64,000 nucleotides of DNA from Nostoc flagelliforme FACHB-838 (GTDB lineage Bacteria; Cyanobacteriota; Cyanobacteriia; Cyanobacteriales; Nostocaceae). Positions 1 to 8,980 of this stretch are shown piece by piece. Location of the stretch: NCBI RefSeq assembly GCF_014698065.1, contig NZ_JACJSI010000026.1, positions 22,133-86,132 of the forward strand, written 5' to 3'. The notes beneath the pieces were generated by a model. That model saw nothing but the letters and a program-made list of their open reading frames with translations, was not told where the DNA came from and searched no databases. Each line of letters begins with the position of its first letter. Position 1 is the stretch's first letter. A program made the position numbers and the translations under genes.

Positions 1-640
1 TAGTGGCATAACTAGAAAGCGGCCAACCACAACATTGTGTCCGGCCTCGGTAATAAATTGGTGTTGCACCCACCGCCCGAAACATATTTTCCATCGCTTC
101 CGGTTGGAAGGGGTCATCATAGGGCATAGATTTTTGGGCGCGGAGCAGATAACAGCCATAAAAAGCCGCACATTTTAATCCACTTAACTTCCGAGTGACA
201 CGTTTGGTAATTTCCTCTAAACCGTAATCTGTCACCAATGCGTAAAGAAGATGTTTCACATCAGTACTGCCGCGATAAGGCGAACAGCCTTCTTTATGCA
301 GCAAGCCATTAACCTGTTCAATATAGACAGGGTTAGAAGTCTTACATTCTTTCAGGTGTTCGTTGACATGACCAATAACACCTTGACAAGTGCTGCAATG
401 AGTAAGTAAAGGCAGATTTAATTCTTCTGCTAAAGCAATATTTCTGGCATTAACTGTATCTTCTAGCAGTTGCGAATCTTCTTTAAATGTGCCAGAACCG
501 CAGCAAGCAGCTTTTTTAAGTTCAACTAATTCAATGCCCAGTGCTTGGGTAAGCGCTTGAGTTGATTGGTAAAGTTCCCGACAGGCGCCTTGAGCAACAC
601 AACCGGGAAAGTAAGCGTATTTCAGCGTGTGAGGTAGCAT
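1..640 (-). CDS. HdrB-like heterodisulfide reductase subunit B family protein (3' end cut by window edge)
   Basis: Reading the reverse strand from the ATG at 640 gives an open frame of about 213 codons that runs off the window, so the C-terminus is missing. It begins MLPHTLKYAYFPGCVAQGAC and contains two cysteine-rich CCG-type motifs: an early one (PGC near residue 14, then ACCGSG near residue 51 and HCSTCQG near residue 83) and a later one (FYGCYLLR, then QCCGWP at the window edge). This duplicated pattern is the signature of the HdrB/GlpC family, which binds non-cubane Fe-S clusters and takes part in thiol/disulfide electron transfer. Cyanobacteria are not methanogens, so the true substrate is unknown. 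It is divergent from acpP. I am confident of the family but not of the role. Confidence 0.85.
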   Translation of the reverse strand, partial: MLPHTLKYAYFPGCVAQGACRELYQSTQALTQALGIELVELKKAACCGSGTFKEDSQLLEDTVNARNIALAEELNLPLLTHCSTCQGVIGHVNEHLKECKTSNPVYIEQVNGLLHKEGCSPYRGSTDVKHLLYALVTDYGLEEITKRVTRKLSGLKCAAFYGCYLLRAQKSMPYDDPFQPEAMENMFRAVGATPIYYRGRTQCCGWPLSSYAT

Positions 641-1063
641 AGAGGTATGTTTGAGTTAGAGCGATCGCTCTAAAAATAACTGTTTAATCATTCCCTTGTT
701 AGCACCGAAGTTCTGATGTTTGACGTTTAACGATCCTTTAACCGTCTAGGTTCAAAGCCGTAGCATCTACATATTCTTATTGCTAGCAAGGCTTTAAATA
801 CTGATAGAGACATTGTAAAAAATTTTAGCAATAATTGGAAAACCAAAGCATTTAGATGGTATCGGCCATGCTGTGAACTCCTCTACTGCCCAAGTGTTGC
901 CAAAAAACTTACCCCATTCATTTTAGAAATGGCAGGAGTTTTTTAGAAGAAAAACCTTTAGCAGTGTACTGGCGATCGCGCTTGACGATAAGATGTATAT
1001 GCTCAAAACAATGTCTCCCATAAAGAGCAGAACCTAAGAACTGGTTAAGGACTTTTATTACTT
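641..1063. other. Divergent intergenic region between the HdrB-like gene and acpP
   Basis: This 423-base gap must hold both divergent promoters. HIP1 octamers GCGATCGC occur at 661-668 and 972-979. A TTGACG hexamer at 982-987 could be a -35 element for acpP, but no convincing -10 box sits at standard spacing, so I do not place a promoter. No open frame of note was seen. Confidence 0.5.
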
Positions 1064-1318
1064 ATGAGCCAAACGGAACTTTTTGATAAGGTCAAAAAAA
1101 TTGTCGCCGAACAATTGAGTGTTGAAGACCCAGCCAAAATCACACCCCAGTCCAAGTTTATGGATGATCTAGGAGCAGACTCTTTAGATACCGTTGAATT
1201 GGTGATGGCTTTGGAAGAAGAATTTGATATCGAAATTCCTGACGAAGCTGCCGAGCAGATTATATCCGTTCAAGACGCAGTAGATTACATCAATAACAAA
1301 GTTGCCGCATCAGCTTAA
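1064..1318 (+). CDS. acpP: Acyl carrier protein
   Basis: This 84-residue acidic protein carries growing acyl chains on a 4'-phosphopantetheine arm during type II fatty acid synthesis in the cytoplasm. The attachment serine is Ser40 in the invariant [18 protein letters not shown] motif, which begins helix II, and the length is normal for the family. It lies upstream of fabF and tkt on the same strand. The 360-base gap to fabF is filled with repeats, so co-transcription with fabF is possible but not shown. The identification is secure. Confidence 0.98.
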   Translation: MSQTELFDKVKKIVAEQLSVEDPAKITPQSKFMDDLGADSLDTVELVMALEEEFDIEIPDEAAEQIISVQDAVDYINNKVAASA

Positions 1319-1678
1319 CTAGGGATTGGGAATGGGGGATTGGGGATTGGGAAGATTTTCCCCGTACCTAGTCACCGCAAGGGTGACGCTCTTAACGTCG
1401 CTAAGGTCAGTCGCTCATGGGCAGCCATTGCGATCTTCTTCCTTGGCGCTAGCCTCTCCCTTGGGGAGAAGGGAAGCCACTGCGGTCTTGGGGTCTCCCC
1501 AAGTCAAGCAAGTGGCGTAAGACACTAAAAGCGATGGGGTTTTCTCAAATATTCGCGTAGTGTCTTTGAACAAGAGAGCAAGTGGCTTAGAAACCCCTAA
1601 CACCACGCTGGCTCACATTACCTACTCGCTAACCCCGAATTTTTTGCCTGCTGCTTTTTCGCCATTTTTAACTGAATC
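1319..1678. repeat. Repeat-rich spacer between acpP and fabF
   Basis: The first part (about 1321-1357) is tandem GGGATTG-type heptamers, characteristic of the STRR repeats of heterocystous cyanobacteria. The rest is a mosaic of short inverted repeats, including CTTGGGG (1487-1493) facing CCCCAAG (1497-1503) and CTCTCCC facing GGGGAGA near 1455-1468. Short open frames here overlap on both strands and look like repeat translations, so I annotate no gene. Confidence 0.6.
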
Positions 1679-2929
1679 ATGACAGATTATACACGTAAAC
1701 GCGTTGTTGTAACTGGTGTTGGCGCGATTACACCTATAGGTAACACAGCAACAGAATATTGGAATGGATTATTGAGTGGACGCAATGGCATCGACTACAT
1801 CACTTTATTTGATGCGTCTCGCCATGATTGCCGCATTGCTGGTGAGGTGAAAAACTTCGATCCGCATGATTACTTGGAGCGCAAAGAGGCCAAGCGCATG
1901 GATCGATTTGCCCAATTTGGGGTTGCGGCAGCAAAACAGGCTATAGCTAACGCGGAGTTAGCGATCAATGACCTGAATGCAGAACAAGTAGGTGTGATGA
2001 TCGGTTCTGGCATTGGTGGCATTAAGGTATTAGAAGATCAGCAAACTATCTACCTCAACCGTGGCCCCGATCGCTGTAGTCCATTCATGATCCCAATGAT
2101 GATCGCCAATATGGCGGCAGGACTAACGGCAATTCATACGGGTGCTAAAGGGCCAAACTCTTGTCCTGTAACTGCCTGTGCTGCTGGCTCCAACGCTGTA
2201 GGCGATGCTTTTCGCTTAATTCAAGGGGGATATGCCCAAGCAATGATTTGCGGGGGAACGGAGTCAGCTGTCACACCATTGTCGATAGCTGGGTTCGCCG
2301 CCTGCAAAGCCCTCTCTTTTAACAATGATGACCCGGCTCACGCTTGCCGTCCCTTTGACCGCGATCGCAATGGATTTGTCTTAGGTGAAGGTTCAGGAAT
2401 TTTAATTTTAGAAGAACTGCAACACGCCTTAAGTCGCGGCGCTCACATTTATGCGGAAATGATTGGCTATGGTATGACCTGTGACGCTTACCATATCACC
2501 TCCCCCGTACCCGGTGGACTAGGAGCAGCTAGAGCGATCGAACTAGCCCTGAAGGATGGCGGTATAACTCCCGAACAGATTAGCTATATTAATGCTCACG
2601 GCACTAGTACCCCAGCTAATGATTCAACTGAAACCTCAGCCATCAAAAAAGCTTTGGGAGAACACGCCTATAAGGTGGCAATTAGCTCTACGAAATCGAT
2701 GACAGGTCATTTATTGGGTGGTTCTGGAGGTATTGAAGCAGTCGCAACAGTGTTAGCGATCGCTAATGACCAAATTCCACCGACAATAAATCTAGAAAAC
2801 CCCGATCCAGAGTGTGACTTAGATTACGTGCCTAACTCTAGCCGCGCTCAAAAAGTCGAGGTGGCAATATCCAATTCTTTTGGGTTTGGCGGTCATAATG
2901 TCACACTGGCCTTTAAGAAATACGTTTAA
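1679..2929 (+). CDS. fabF: Beta-ketoacyl-ACP synthase II
   Basis: This 416-residue condensing enzyme elongates acyl-ACP with malonyl-ACP in type II fatty acid synthesis. The thiolase-fold active site is complete: nucleophile Cys167 in VTACAAGSNA, His307 in INAHGTSTPANDSTE, and Lys339/His344 in SSTKSMTGHLLGGSGG. The C-terminal SNSFGFGGHN loop is also present. The length is typical of FabF. It follows its substrate carrier acpP and precedes tkt. No strong Shine-Dalgarno sequence precedes the ATG, and the N-terminal residues (RKRVVVTGVGAITPIG) support this start. Confidence 0.97.
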   Translation: MTDYTRKRVVVTGVGAITPIGNTATEYWNGLLSGRNGIDYITLFDASRHDCRIAGEVKNFDPHDYLERKEAKRMDRFAQFGVAAAKQAIANAELAINDLNAEQVGVMIGSGIGGIKVLEDQQTIYLNRGPDRCSPFMIPMMIANMAAGLTAIHTGAKGPNSCPVTACAAGSNAVGDAFRLIQGGYAQAMICGGTESAVTPLSIAGFAACKALSFNNDDPAHACRPFDRDRNGFVLGEGSGILILEELQHALSRGAHIYAEMIGYGMTCDAYHITSPVPGGLGAARAIELALKDGGITPEQISYINAHGTSTPANDSTETSAIKKALGEHAYKVAISSTKSMTGHLLGGSGGIEAVATVLAIANDQIPPTINLENPDPECDLDYVPNSSRAQKVEVAISNSFGFGGHNVTLAFKKYV

Positions 2930-2933
2930 AAGA

Positions 2934-3012
2934 AGGCAGAAGGCAGGAGGCAGAATTCAGTAGTTTGATCCAACTCTGCTCATTTGCCCAATGCCCAATG
3001 CCCCATGCCCAA
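2934..3012. repeat. Heptamer (STRR-like) repeats downstream of fabF
   Basis: GCAGAAG/GCAGGAG-type heptamers lie at about 2936-2955, and CCCAATG/CCCCATG units at about 2987-3011. These are the degenerate seven-base tandem repeats common in Nostocales intergenic DNA. No function can be read from them. Confidence 0.6.
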
Positions 3013-3097
3013 AGTATCAGAAATATCATTCCGATATAAAGTAAGCGTTCAACATGACCCAATTATCAGCTTGATTTATCACCATAAACTCAGGAGA

Positions 3098-3123
3098 TCC
3101 CGCTTGTCCATCGACAAGCGGGA
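3098..3123 (+). promoter_or_regulatory. Perfect 11-bp hairpin in the tkt leader region
   Basis: TCCCGCTTGTC (3098-3108) is followed by the loop CATC and the exact reverse complement GACAAGCGGGA (3113-3123). No T-tract follows, so it is unlikely to be a simple intrinsic terminator. It lies 93 bases before the transketolase start. It could be a leader structure, an operator or a repeat element, and the sequence does not decide between these. Confidence 0.5.
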
Positions 3124-3215
3124 ATGGGATGATGAGGATACTGTGGGGAATCTAAAATAACCCTCAGCAAGAGAAGCTACGAAGAGTGCTAACCCGTCGT
3201 TAAAAACAAGAGATT

Positions 3216-5243
3216 ATGACTGTTGCAACCCAATCCGCCAAAGAATTGTCCGTCGAAGAACTGGCTATTAACTCGATCCGCTTCTTGGCTGTTGATGCCG
3301 TAGAAAAAGCAAAATCGGGACACCCAGGATTACCAATGGGCGCGGCTCCGATGGCTTTTGTCCTCTGGGATCGCTTTATGAAGTTTAATCCCAAGAATCC
3401 CAAATGGTTTAACCGCGATCGCTTTGTCTTGTCTGCCGGTCATGGCTCAATGTTGCAGTACGCCCTACTGTATCTGACAGGCTACGATAGCGTCACCATC
3501 GAAGATATCAAACAATTCCGTCAATGGGAATCCAAAACCCCTGGACACCCCGAAAACTTCATGACCCCAGGCGTGGAAGTCACAACTGGCCCCTTGGGTC
3601 AAGGAATTGCCAATGGAGTTGGTTTAGCGATCGCCGAAGCGCACCTTGCCGCTAAATTTAACAAACCCGATACCAAGATTGTTGACCATTACACCTACGT
3701 AATTTTAGGTGACGGTTGCAACATGGAAGGAATTTCCGGTGAAGCTTGTTCTTTTGCAGGACACTTGGGATTAGGCAAACTCATCGCTCTGTACGACGAC
3801 AACCACATTTCTATCGACGGTTCCACAGATGTGGCATTCACCGAAGATGTTTCCAAGCGATTTGAAGCTTACGGTTGGCACGTTCTCCATGTCCAAGATG
3901 GTAATACCGATTTAGAAGCGATCGCCAAAGCTATTGAAGAAGCTAAATCTGTCACCGATAAACCATCAATGATTAAGGTGACAACCACAATTGGTTACGG
4001 TTCCCCCAACAAACAAAACACTGCTGGTATTCACGGTGCTGCTTTGGGTGGAGACGAAATAGCCTTGACTCGGAAAAATTTGGGTTGGGAATACGAACCT
4101 TTTGATGTTCCCCAAGAAGCTCTCAACCACACACGCAAAGCAGTTGAACGCGGCGCAGGTTACGAAACCGAATGGAACAAAACATTTGCCGACTACAAAG
4201 CTAAGTATCCTCAAGAAGCAGCTGAGTTTGAACGCTACATTAGCAGCAAACTGCCCGACGGTTGGGATAAAGTTCTACCCACCTACACCCCAGAAGACAA
4301 AGGATTGCCCACCCGCAAACATTCAGAAACCTGCCTCAACAAACTAGCGGCAGTTTTACCTGAATTGATTGGTGGTTCGGCTGACTTAACCCACTCCAAC
4401 TTGACCGAAATCAAGGGTAAAGGCGACTTCCAAAAAGGAGAATACCAAAATCCCAATATCCACTTTGGTGTGCGGGAACATGCTATGGGCGCAATCTGTA
4501 ATGGTATAGCGCTGCACACTTCCGGATTAATCCCCTACGGTGCTACTTTCTTGATCTTCACAGATTATATGCGTGCTGCCATCCGCTTATCCGCCCTTTC
4601 TCAAGCTGGGGCGATTTGGGTGATGACTCACGATTCCATTGGACAAGGTGAAGATGGCCCCACACACCAACCAATTGAAACTCTTGCTTCCTTGAGAGCC
4701 ATTCCTAATTTATTAGTGTTTCGTCCGGCAGACGGTAACGAAACCTCTGGCGCTTATAAAATAGCGATCGAGAAAGCGAAGCAAAACGCTCCATCTCTGT
4801 TGGCGTTCACCCGTCAAAACGTCCCTAACTTGGCAGGTACATCGATTGAGGGTGTGGCAAAGGGTGGATACACCGTGGTGGATAGCGAAGGTACACCTGA
4901 TATCATCTTGATTGCTACTGGTTCAGAATTGAGCCTTGCCGTTGGCGCAGCCGAAAAACTTAAAGCCGAAGGTAAGAAAGTCCGTGTTGTCTCCCTACCT
5001 TCATGGGAACTGTTTGAAGCACAAGATGCGGCTTATAAAGAGTCCATTTTGCCGAAAGCTGTCACCAAGCGTTTGTCTGTAGAAGCTGCTAGCAGTTTCG
5101 GTTGGCACAAGTATGTGGGTACTGAAGGCGATTGCGTTAGTATCGATCGCTTTGGTGCTTCAGCTCCAGGCGGTGTTTGTTTAGAGAAGTTTGGCTTTAG
5201 CGTTGATAATGTATTAGCTAAGGCTAAACAATTGTTGGGTTAA
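3216..5243 (+). CDS. tkt: Transketolase
   Basis: This 675-residue thiamine-diphosphate enzyme transfers two-carbon ketol units in the Calvin cycle and the non-oxidative pentose phosphate pathway. The sequence shows the [12 protein letters not shown] substrate/cofactor loop near His36, the ThDP motif GDGCNMEG at residues 165-172, and the catalytic glutamate Glu421 in [10 protein letters not shown]. The pyrimidine-binding domain and C-terminal domain are complete, and the length is normal. It has its own leader with a hairpin upstream and a strong intrinsic terminator 31 bases after the stop, which suggests a single-gene transcript. Confidence 0.98.
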   Translation: MTVATQSAKELSVEELAINSIRFLAVDAVEKAKSGHPGLPMGAAPMAFVLWDRFMKFNPKNPKWFNRDRFVLSAGHGSMLQYALLYLTGYDSVTIEDIKQFRQWESKTPGHPENFMTPGVEVTTGPLGQGIANGVGLAIAEAHLAAKFNKPDTKIVDHYTYVILGDGCNMEGISGEACSFAGHLGLGKLIALYDDNHISIDGSTDVAFTEDVSKRFEAYGWHVLHVQDGNTDLEAIAKAIEEAKSVTDKPSMIKVTTTIGYGSPNKQNTAGIHGAALGGDEIALTRKNLGWEYEPFDVPQEALNHTRKAVERGAGYETEWNKTFADYKAKYPQEAAEFERYISSKLPDGWDKVLPTYTPEDKGLPTRKHSETCLNKLAAVLPELIGGSADLTHSNLTEIKGKGDFQKGEYQNPNIHFGVREHAMGAICNGIALHTSGLIPYGATFLIFTDYMRAAIRLSALSQAGAIWVMTHDSIGQGEDGPTHQPIETLASLRAIPNLLVFRPADGNETSGAYKIAIEKAKQNAPSLLAFTRQNVPNLAGTSIEGVAKGGYTVVDSEGTPDIILIATGSELSLAVGAAEKLKAEGKKVRVVSLPSWELFEAQDAAYKESILPKAVTKRLSVEAASSFGWHKYVGTEGDCVSIDRFGASAPGGVCLEKFGFSVDNVLAKAKQLLG

Positions 5244-5273
5244 TAGCAACAGAATATTCTCAAAATTTTGTGA

Positions 5274-5302
5274 GGTGGGCTGAAAGGCCCGCCTTTTTTT
5301 TT
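5274..5302 (+). terminator. Intrinsic terminator after tkt
   Basis: GGTGGGC (5274-5280) pairs with GCCCGCC (5287-5293), with one G-T wobble and a six-base loop. Nine T residues (5294-5302) follow directly, which is the classic rho-independent layout. Confidence 0.9.
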
Positions 5303-5333
5303 ACACAGAGGGGCGCTGAGGTAAACGCAGAGT
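5303..5333. repeat. Dispersed genomic repeat fragment (CACAGAGG...AACGCAGAG type)
   Basis: This stretch resembles, in inverse orientation, the CCTCCGTGTCCTCTGCG...TCTCTG segment at about 47519-47551. Both look like copies of one common Nostocales intergenic repeat. Confidence 0.45.
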
Positions 5334-5389
5334 TTAGCTGAGTAAGATTGTTTATAATTAAGATAATTATTTTATAAATGGAGGAAATT

Positions 5390-5683
5390 ATGCCAGAAGT
5401 TGCTAATTATTACCAAGAAGTGAGTAATTGTATATCACCAATCGTTGAAAAGCTAATTAAAGGTAATAGCTTATATCAAGTTAAGCTAAACCAACAGGAA
5501 ATGATGGAAATGTTAGTAGAACTCTTTGGAGAGTTATCGCCAGAGGAAATGAGAGCTATAACCGAGCATGAACTGACACGCAGAATTGATAAGATTCTTG
5601 TCTTAGAAGCGGTTTCTGGTACGTTAAATGATTTGACCCCGGAGCAAATCAAAATGTACGATGATGCAGTAAAGCGAAAATAG
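5390..5683 (+). CDS. Probable antitoxin of a PIN-type toxin-antitoxin pair
   Basis: The protein is about 97 residues, charged and predicted to be helical, beginning MPEVANYYQEVSNC. I prefer the ATG at 5390 because GGAGGA lies six bases before it. An in-frame ATG at 5378 would place that ribosome-binding site inside the gene. It belongs to no antitoxin family I recognise and shows no clear DNA-binding motif. Its assignment rests on position, five bases upstream of a PIN-domain gene on the same strand. In such pairs the first gene usually neutralises the toxin and represses the operon. Confidence 0.7.
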   Translation: MPEVANYYQEVSNCISPIVEKLIKGNSLYQVKLNQQEMMEMLVELFGELSPEEMRAITEHELTRRIDKILVLEAVSGTLNDLTPEQIKMYDDAVKRK

Positions 5684-5688
5684 ACAAA

Positions 5689-6099
5689 GTGGCTTATTTA
5701 TTAGATACAAATATTGTTAGTTACATTTTGAGGAGAAATGCAACTGTTGGTAAGAAACTACGGGATGCTAATCGTTCGGGACAAGAAGTTTTTATCAGTT
5801 GTATAACTTATTATGAAGTTAAAAGAGGACTTTTGTATGTAAATGCTACGAGGCAGATAGCAGAATTTAATCAGTTTTATAGAAAATATGAAGTTTTATT
5901 CTTGGATGATATAGAAATTATTGAGAGAGCGTGTGAAATCCATGTGGATTTACAATGTAGGGGTTTGAAGATACAAGAGCAAGATATATTGATAGCGGCT
6001 ACAGCGATCGCACGCGGTTTAATTCTGGTTTCTAATGACTCTGATTTGCTCCGAGTTCAAGGACTAAACTTGGATAATTGGGCAAGAATAGAACCTTGA
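5689..6099 (+). CDS. PIN-domain ribonuclease toxin, VapC family
   Basis: This 136-residue PIN protein starts at a GTG (5689), giving MAYLLDTNIVSYIL. The acidic metal-binding residues expected of VapC are present: Asp6, Glu43 (YYEVKRG), Asp99 (QEQDILIAATA) and the SNDSDL segment with Asp117/Asp119. VapC toxins are Mg-dependent RNases that cleave tRNA or rRNA. The start is five bases after the upstream gene, so the two are translationally coupled. The family is clear but the RNA target is not. Confidence 0.9.
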   Translation: MAYLLDTNIVSYILRRNATVGKKLRDANRSGQEVFISCITYYEVKRGLLYVNATRQIAEFNQFYRKYEVLFLDDIEIIERACEIHVDLQCRGLKIQEQDILIAATAIARGLILVSNDSDLLRVQGLNLDNWARIEP

Positions 6100-6199
6100 G
6101 TTTGAGAGGATATCACCCTGGCAAAAACTGGCTTAACTGACTTAGTATATTTAAGGATGCAACAGTAAAAATTTATTCAATATACTAACCGGACTCTCA

Positions 6200-7564
6200 A
6201 TGGAATCTTTGGAATCCCTTTTTAAAGAACATCCTCTTGCACTTACACCAATTTACTTTACTGGAGAACCTAATCAACCTATCCAACTTTATCAAGGTTC
6301 CTTAAAAATTAGTCAAGAAGGAACTGTATATGAAGGAAATGGTACTGTTTTCTTTGAATGGCTGCCATCTCCCGATGTTAAGTTCCTGTTTTCAAAATCT
6401 GATAATGAGTCCCTTATTCAGATTGAACTTGGTAAAGGTAATCTAAATCTTTCAGAAATCCAAAGTTCAGTAGAAGTAGGAATTTCTAGTGTTATTCCTA
6501 TTGGCTTTGAGAATCAAAGTGGAGATATTTTAGGCAACTTAAATCAACCTATAATATTAAGGTTTGGACATAATTTATCACATCTACTCTTTCACCTAAC
6601 CAACTTTCATCAATTTAGTGGGATGCCTATATCAACATCAAGGGGAATGTGGCGAGGCAGACTCATATTAGAAGCTGAGAATTGGAATGTTTTCATTGAC
6701 CGCCTGGAAAACCTTAGAGATATTATAAAGTCTCTTGAATTAAAGGGAGGCTACGCCATAACTCATGTAGGGAAACTCGAACGTTCCGATAAAAAGCCTT
6801 TTACAACAGAGGAAGCTGATGATGTATTGAAAGCTTTGCATTGGTTTCTCTCTTTTTCTAGAGGCTTCAGGACTTCTCTTATCCTATTAGTCGGTTATGA
6901 TAACAGCGGGAAAAAGCTTTGGGAAAACTGTACTTCTTATACAACATCACCCTGCCGAAGTATACATTCGTGGTTTGCAGATTCACAAGATTCTTGCAGT
7001 CTCAGTAAACTTTTTCCAGGTTTCCTTAATCGCTGGCGAAGTACTACTTGGAATCAGCCGATAAGGTTTGCAATCCATTGGTATTTGGAAAGTATTGCTC
7101 AAGCCGGAGCTGTACAAGGTTCCATTGTTTTGATGCAAGCTGCTTTTGAAATCCTTGCTTGGACTCTTTTAGTGGAAGAAAAAGGTATTATCAGTCAACA
7201 AGGATTTGAAAAACTTGCAGCAGCTGATCAATTAAGACTCCTGCTTTCACAGTGTAGTGTCCCGCTAAAAGTACCTGACAGCTTAACTGACTTGCTCAAA
7301 GCCTCAAAAGAATTAAATTGGGTTGATGGCGCACAAGCTTTAACAGAGATACGTAATGCAATCGTTCATCCTAATCCAAAAAAGCGTCAAAAATATCTTA
7401 ACCGACCCTTTCCAGAACAGATAGATGCTTATAAACTTGGCTTATGGTATTTAGAACTGATTCTGTTAAATCTTTTTGAGTACAAAGGCGACTACTTCAA
7501 CCGTATAACAAATAAAGAATTTTATCAGGAAAATATCGAAGCTGTTCCTTGGGTTAAAAAATAA
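6200..7564 (+). CDS. Uncharacterised 454-aa protein with a HEPN-like R-x4-H motif
   Basis: I do not recognise this protein as a named family. The N-terminal half (about 1-170) looks beta-rich, with GSLKISQEGTVYEGNG and similar strands. The C-terminal half (about 260-450) looks helical and contains ALTEIRNAIVHPNP near residue 390, an R-x4-H arrangement typical of the catalytic end of HEPN RNases such as the ApeA C-terminal domain. The beta-rich front plus HEPN-like back resembles the ApeA layout, but I infer this from pattern only. It starts 100 bases after a toxin-antitoxin pair in a stretch with a decayed Uma2 copy downstream. A defence role is plausible and unproven. Confidence 0.75.
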   Translation: MESLESLFKEHPLALTPIYFTGEPNQPIQLYQGSLKISQEGTVYEGNGTVFFEWLPSPDVKFLFSKSDNESLIQIELGKGNLNLSEIQSSVEVGISSVIPIGFENQSGDILGNLNQPIILRFGHNLSHLLFHLTNFHQFSGMPISTSRGMWRGRLILEAENWNVFIDRLENLRDIIKSLELKGGYAITHVGKLERSDKKPFTTEEADDVLKALHWFLSFSRGFRTSLILLVGYDNSGKKLWENCTSYTTSPCRSIHSWFADSQDSCSLSKLFPGFLNRWRSTTWNQPIRFAIHWYLESIAQAGAVQGSIVLMQAAFEILAWTLLVEEKGIISQQGFEKLAAADQLRLLLSQCSVPLKVPDSLTDLLKASKELNWVDGAQALTEIRNAIVHPNPKKRQKYLNRPFPEQIDAYKLGLWYLELILLNLFEYKGDYFNRITNKEFYQENIEAVPWVKK

Positions 7565-7573
7565 ACTGAAGCG

Positions 7574-7741
7574 ATGGGTGTGGAATTAGGAATTTGGCAA
7601 GGCCACTATCAGAATCTAGAATTACCTTGGTTGTGTTGGTGGGATAATCAGGGTAATTTGCTACAAACAGGAGGGGAGCGATCGCAACGCTTGGCTGCTA
7701 AACCAAGAGAATTAAATATTAACTCTGACAAATTAGTTTAA
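7574..7741 (+). pseudogene. C-terminal fragment of a Uma2-family (DUF820) protein
   Basis: An open stretch of 55 codons reads MGVELGIWQGHYQNLELPWL and then CWWDNQGNLL...ERSQRLA. This matches the usual C-terminus of Uma2 PD-(D/E)XK-like proteins, which are abundant in cyanobacteria. The nuclease core that should precede it is absent because the 454-aa gene ends ten bases upstream. I read it as a remnant left by deletion or replacement. Confidence 0.65.
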
Positions 7742-8077
7742 TTATTTTGTCAACTATCTTTAGATAGACAGGGCAAACACTACACGATTTATCATTAGAA
7801 ATCGCTTCTAAATAAAAGAAATATAGATAGCAGCATATTTTATTGGTTTTGTCAATATGTAATCTCCAGCATGAACTAATAAATCAGCATGGCCTTCTGT
7901 AGGCTGAATCTATATTCATGCTTTCAGGGGATACAATTATGACTTTATAGATGCGATTATGTATATGTCCTCAAACAATTAGATAGTTACTGTTGTCCAA
8001 TTGAAAGAATATGATTTTCTCTGACTCCAGTAACTTTGACTTAATCCAATTGTTTGATGTTTTGAGAAGGTAACACA
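7742..8077. other. AT-rich gap before the glycine-rich secreted protein gene
   Basis: This gap of 336 bases holds no supported gene. It presumably contains the promoter of the downstream gene, which has GAGAAGG 9-15 bases before its start codon, but no clear -35/-10 pair stood out. Confidence 0.4.
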
Positions 8078-8482
8078 ATGAATAATATCCTAAAACGCGC
8101 ACTTCTACCCAGCCTCATGGCTGCAAGTTTAGCTGGTGTCACTATAGTTTCCGCTAAACCAGCAGCTGCTGATGACCAAGTATTAAGAGATGCAGGTATT
8201 GGGGCTGTTACCAATGTAGTCACCGGAGCAGTTAGAGGAAATGGTAATGTATTAGGCAATGCTGTTAAAGGTGGTGTAACTGGCGCAGCTGTAAATGGTG
8301 CAAATGGTCTGAGAAACACTCGCAATCGTCGCCACCGGAACGCTGCTCAAGATATCGGAGTTGGTGCAGGAGCTAGTGCAGTAACTGGCGTAATTACTGG
8401 CGATAGCAGAGATACCCTTGGCAATGCTATTGATGGTGCTGCTGTAGGCGGAGCAATCCATCTATTAACCAATGGCAAATAA
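8078..8482 (+). CDS. Secreted glycine-zipper-like protein with internal duplication
   Basis: This 134-residue protein has a clear Sec signal peptide (KRALLPSLMAASLAGVTIVS, cleavage probably after PAAA). Two related halves follow: an early unit with GIGAVTNVVTGAVRGNGNVLGNAVKGG and a later unit with VGAGASAVTGVITGDSRDTLGNAIDGA. They are separated by a short arginine/asparagine-rich linker (NTRNRRHRNA). Glycine every four residues is typical of glycine-zipper segments in outer membrane or periplasmic proteins. It is monocistronic with a strong terminator after it. The exact role is unknown. Confidence 0.8.
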   Translation: MNNILKRALLPSLMAASLAGVTIVSAKPAAADDQVLRDAGIGAVTNVVTGAVRGNGNVLGNAVKGGVTGAAVNGANGLRNTRNRRHRNAAQDIGVGAGASAVTGVITGDSRDTLGNAIDGAAVGGAIHLLTNGK

Positions 8483-8564
8483 TTTCGTGAATTCATCAAC
8501 TGAAATAGTTTCCAACGATTAACGAACTTATCCCTCCCTAATTCCTCTCCTTTTTAAAAAGAGC

Positions 8565-8606
8565 AAACCCAACCTCTCTCCCCAGTAGAGAAGAGAGGTT
8601 GGGTTT
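8565..8606. terminator. Bidirectional hairpin terminator
   Basis: AAACCCAACCTCTCT (8565-8579) pairs perfectly with AGAGAGGTTGGGTTT (8592-8606) across a 12-base loop. It lies between two convergent genes, and A/T tracts at both ends suit termination in either direction. Confidence 0.8.
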
Positions 8607-8661
8607 ATTGTAAATATATCCCACTTTCAGGATGGGATGACATTAGACTTAATAGTAAACT

Positions 8662-8859
8662 TTAGCCCTTCAGCGCCTTTCTAAAGTTTCGGCGATAGGA
8701 TGGATTTGTAATAAACAAAGCTGGCCATAGCAAAGATAAACCGATACGATTGCTCAAGGTTGGATTAAAATTAGTCCGTCCAAACCCATTCCAAAACTTC
8801 CAAACGCCGCCTCCATAAACCACTACCAAGGTAAAAATAATGAAGTTACCCATTCCCAT
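8662..8859 (-). CDS. Small conserved cyanobacterial membrane protein
   Basis: The reverse-strand protein is about 65 residues: MGMGNFIIFTLVVVYGGGVW, then FWNGFGRTNFNPTLSNRIGLSLLWPALFI and a basic tail (RRNFRKALKG). One N-terminal hydrophobic helix and a second hydrophobic stretch suggest membrane association. I use the ATG at 8859, close behind a GGAG. The ATG at 8853 is equally possible and a TTG at 8862 less so. I know no function. Confidence 0.65.
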   Translation of the reverse strand: MGMGNFIIFTLVVVYGGGVWKFWNGFGRTNFNPTLSNRIGLSLLWPALFITNPSYRRNFRKALKG

Positions 8860-8980
8860 CAACTCCGTTAGTAACTGACAGAATTTAAGTTAAGTTTTAC
8901 GCACGAGGTAATCACCTCATAAGCAACACCGAGAAGTATGACAAAACTCCCCAGTTTTTGATATCTAAGTCAGATTTATT

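Noticed and set aside
1326..1606. Short overlapping open frames in the acpP-fabF spacer on both strands
   Set aside because: They overlap each other, translate to low-quality sequence rich in repeat-derived codons and lie in an inverted-repeat mosaic.
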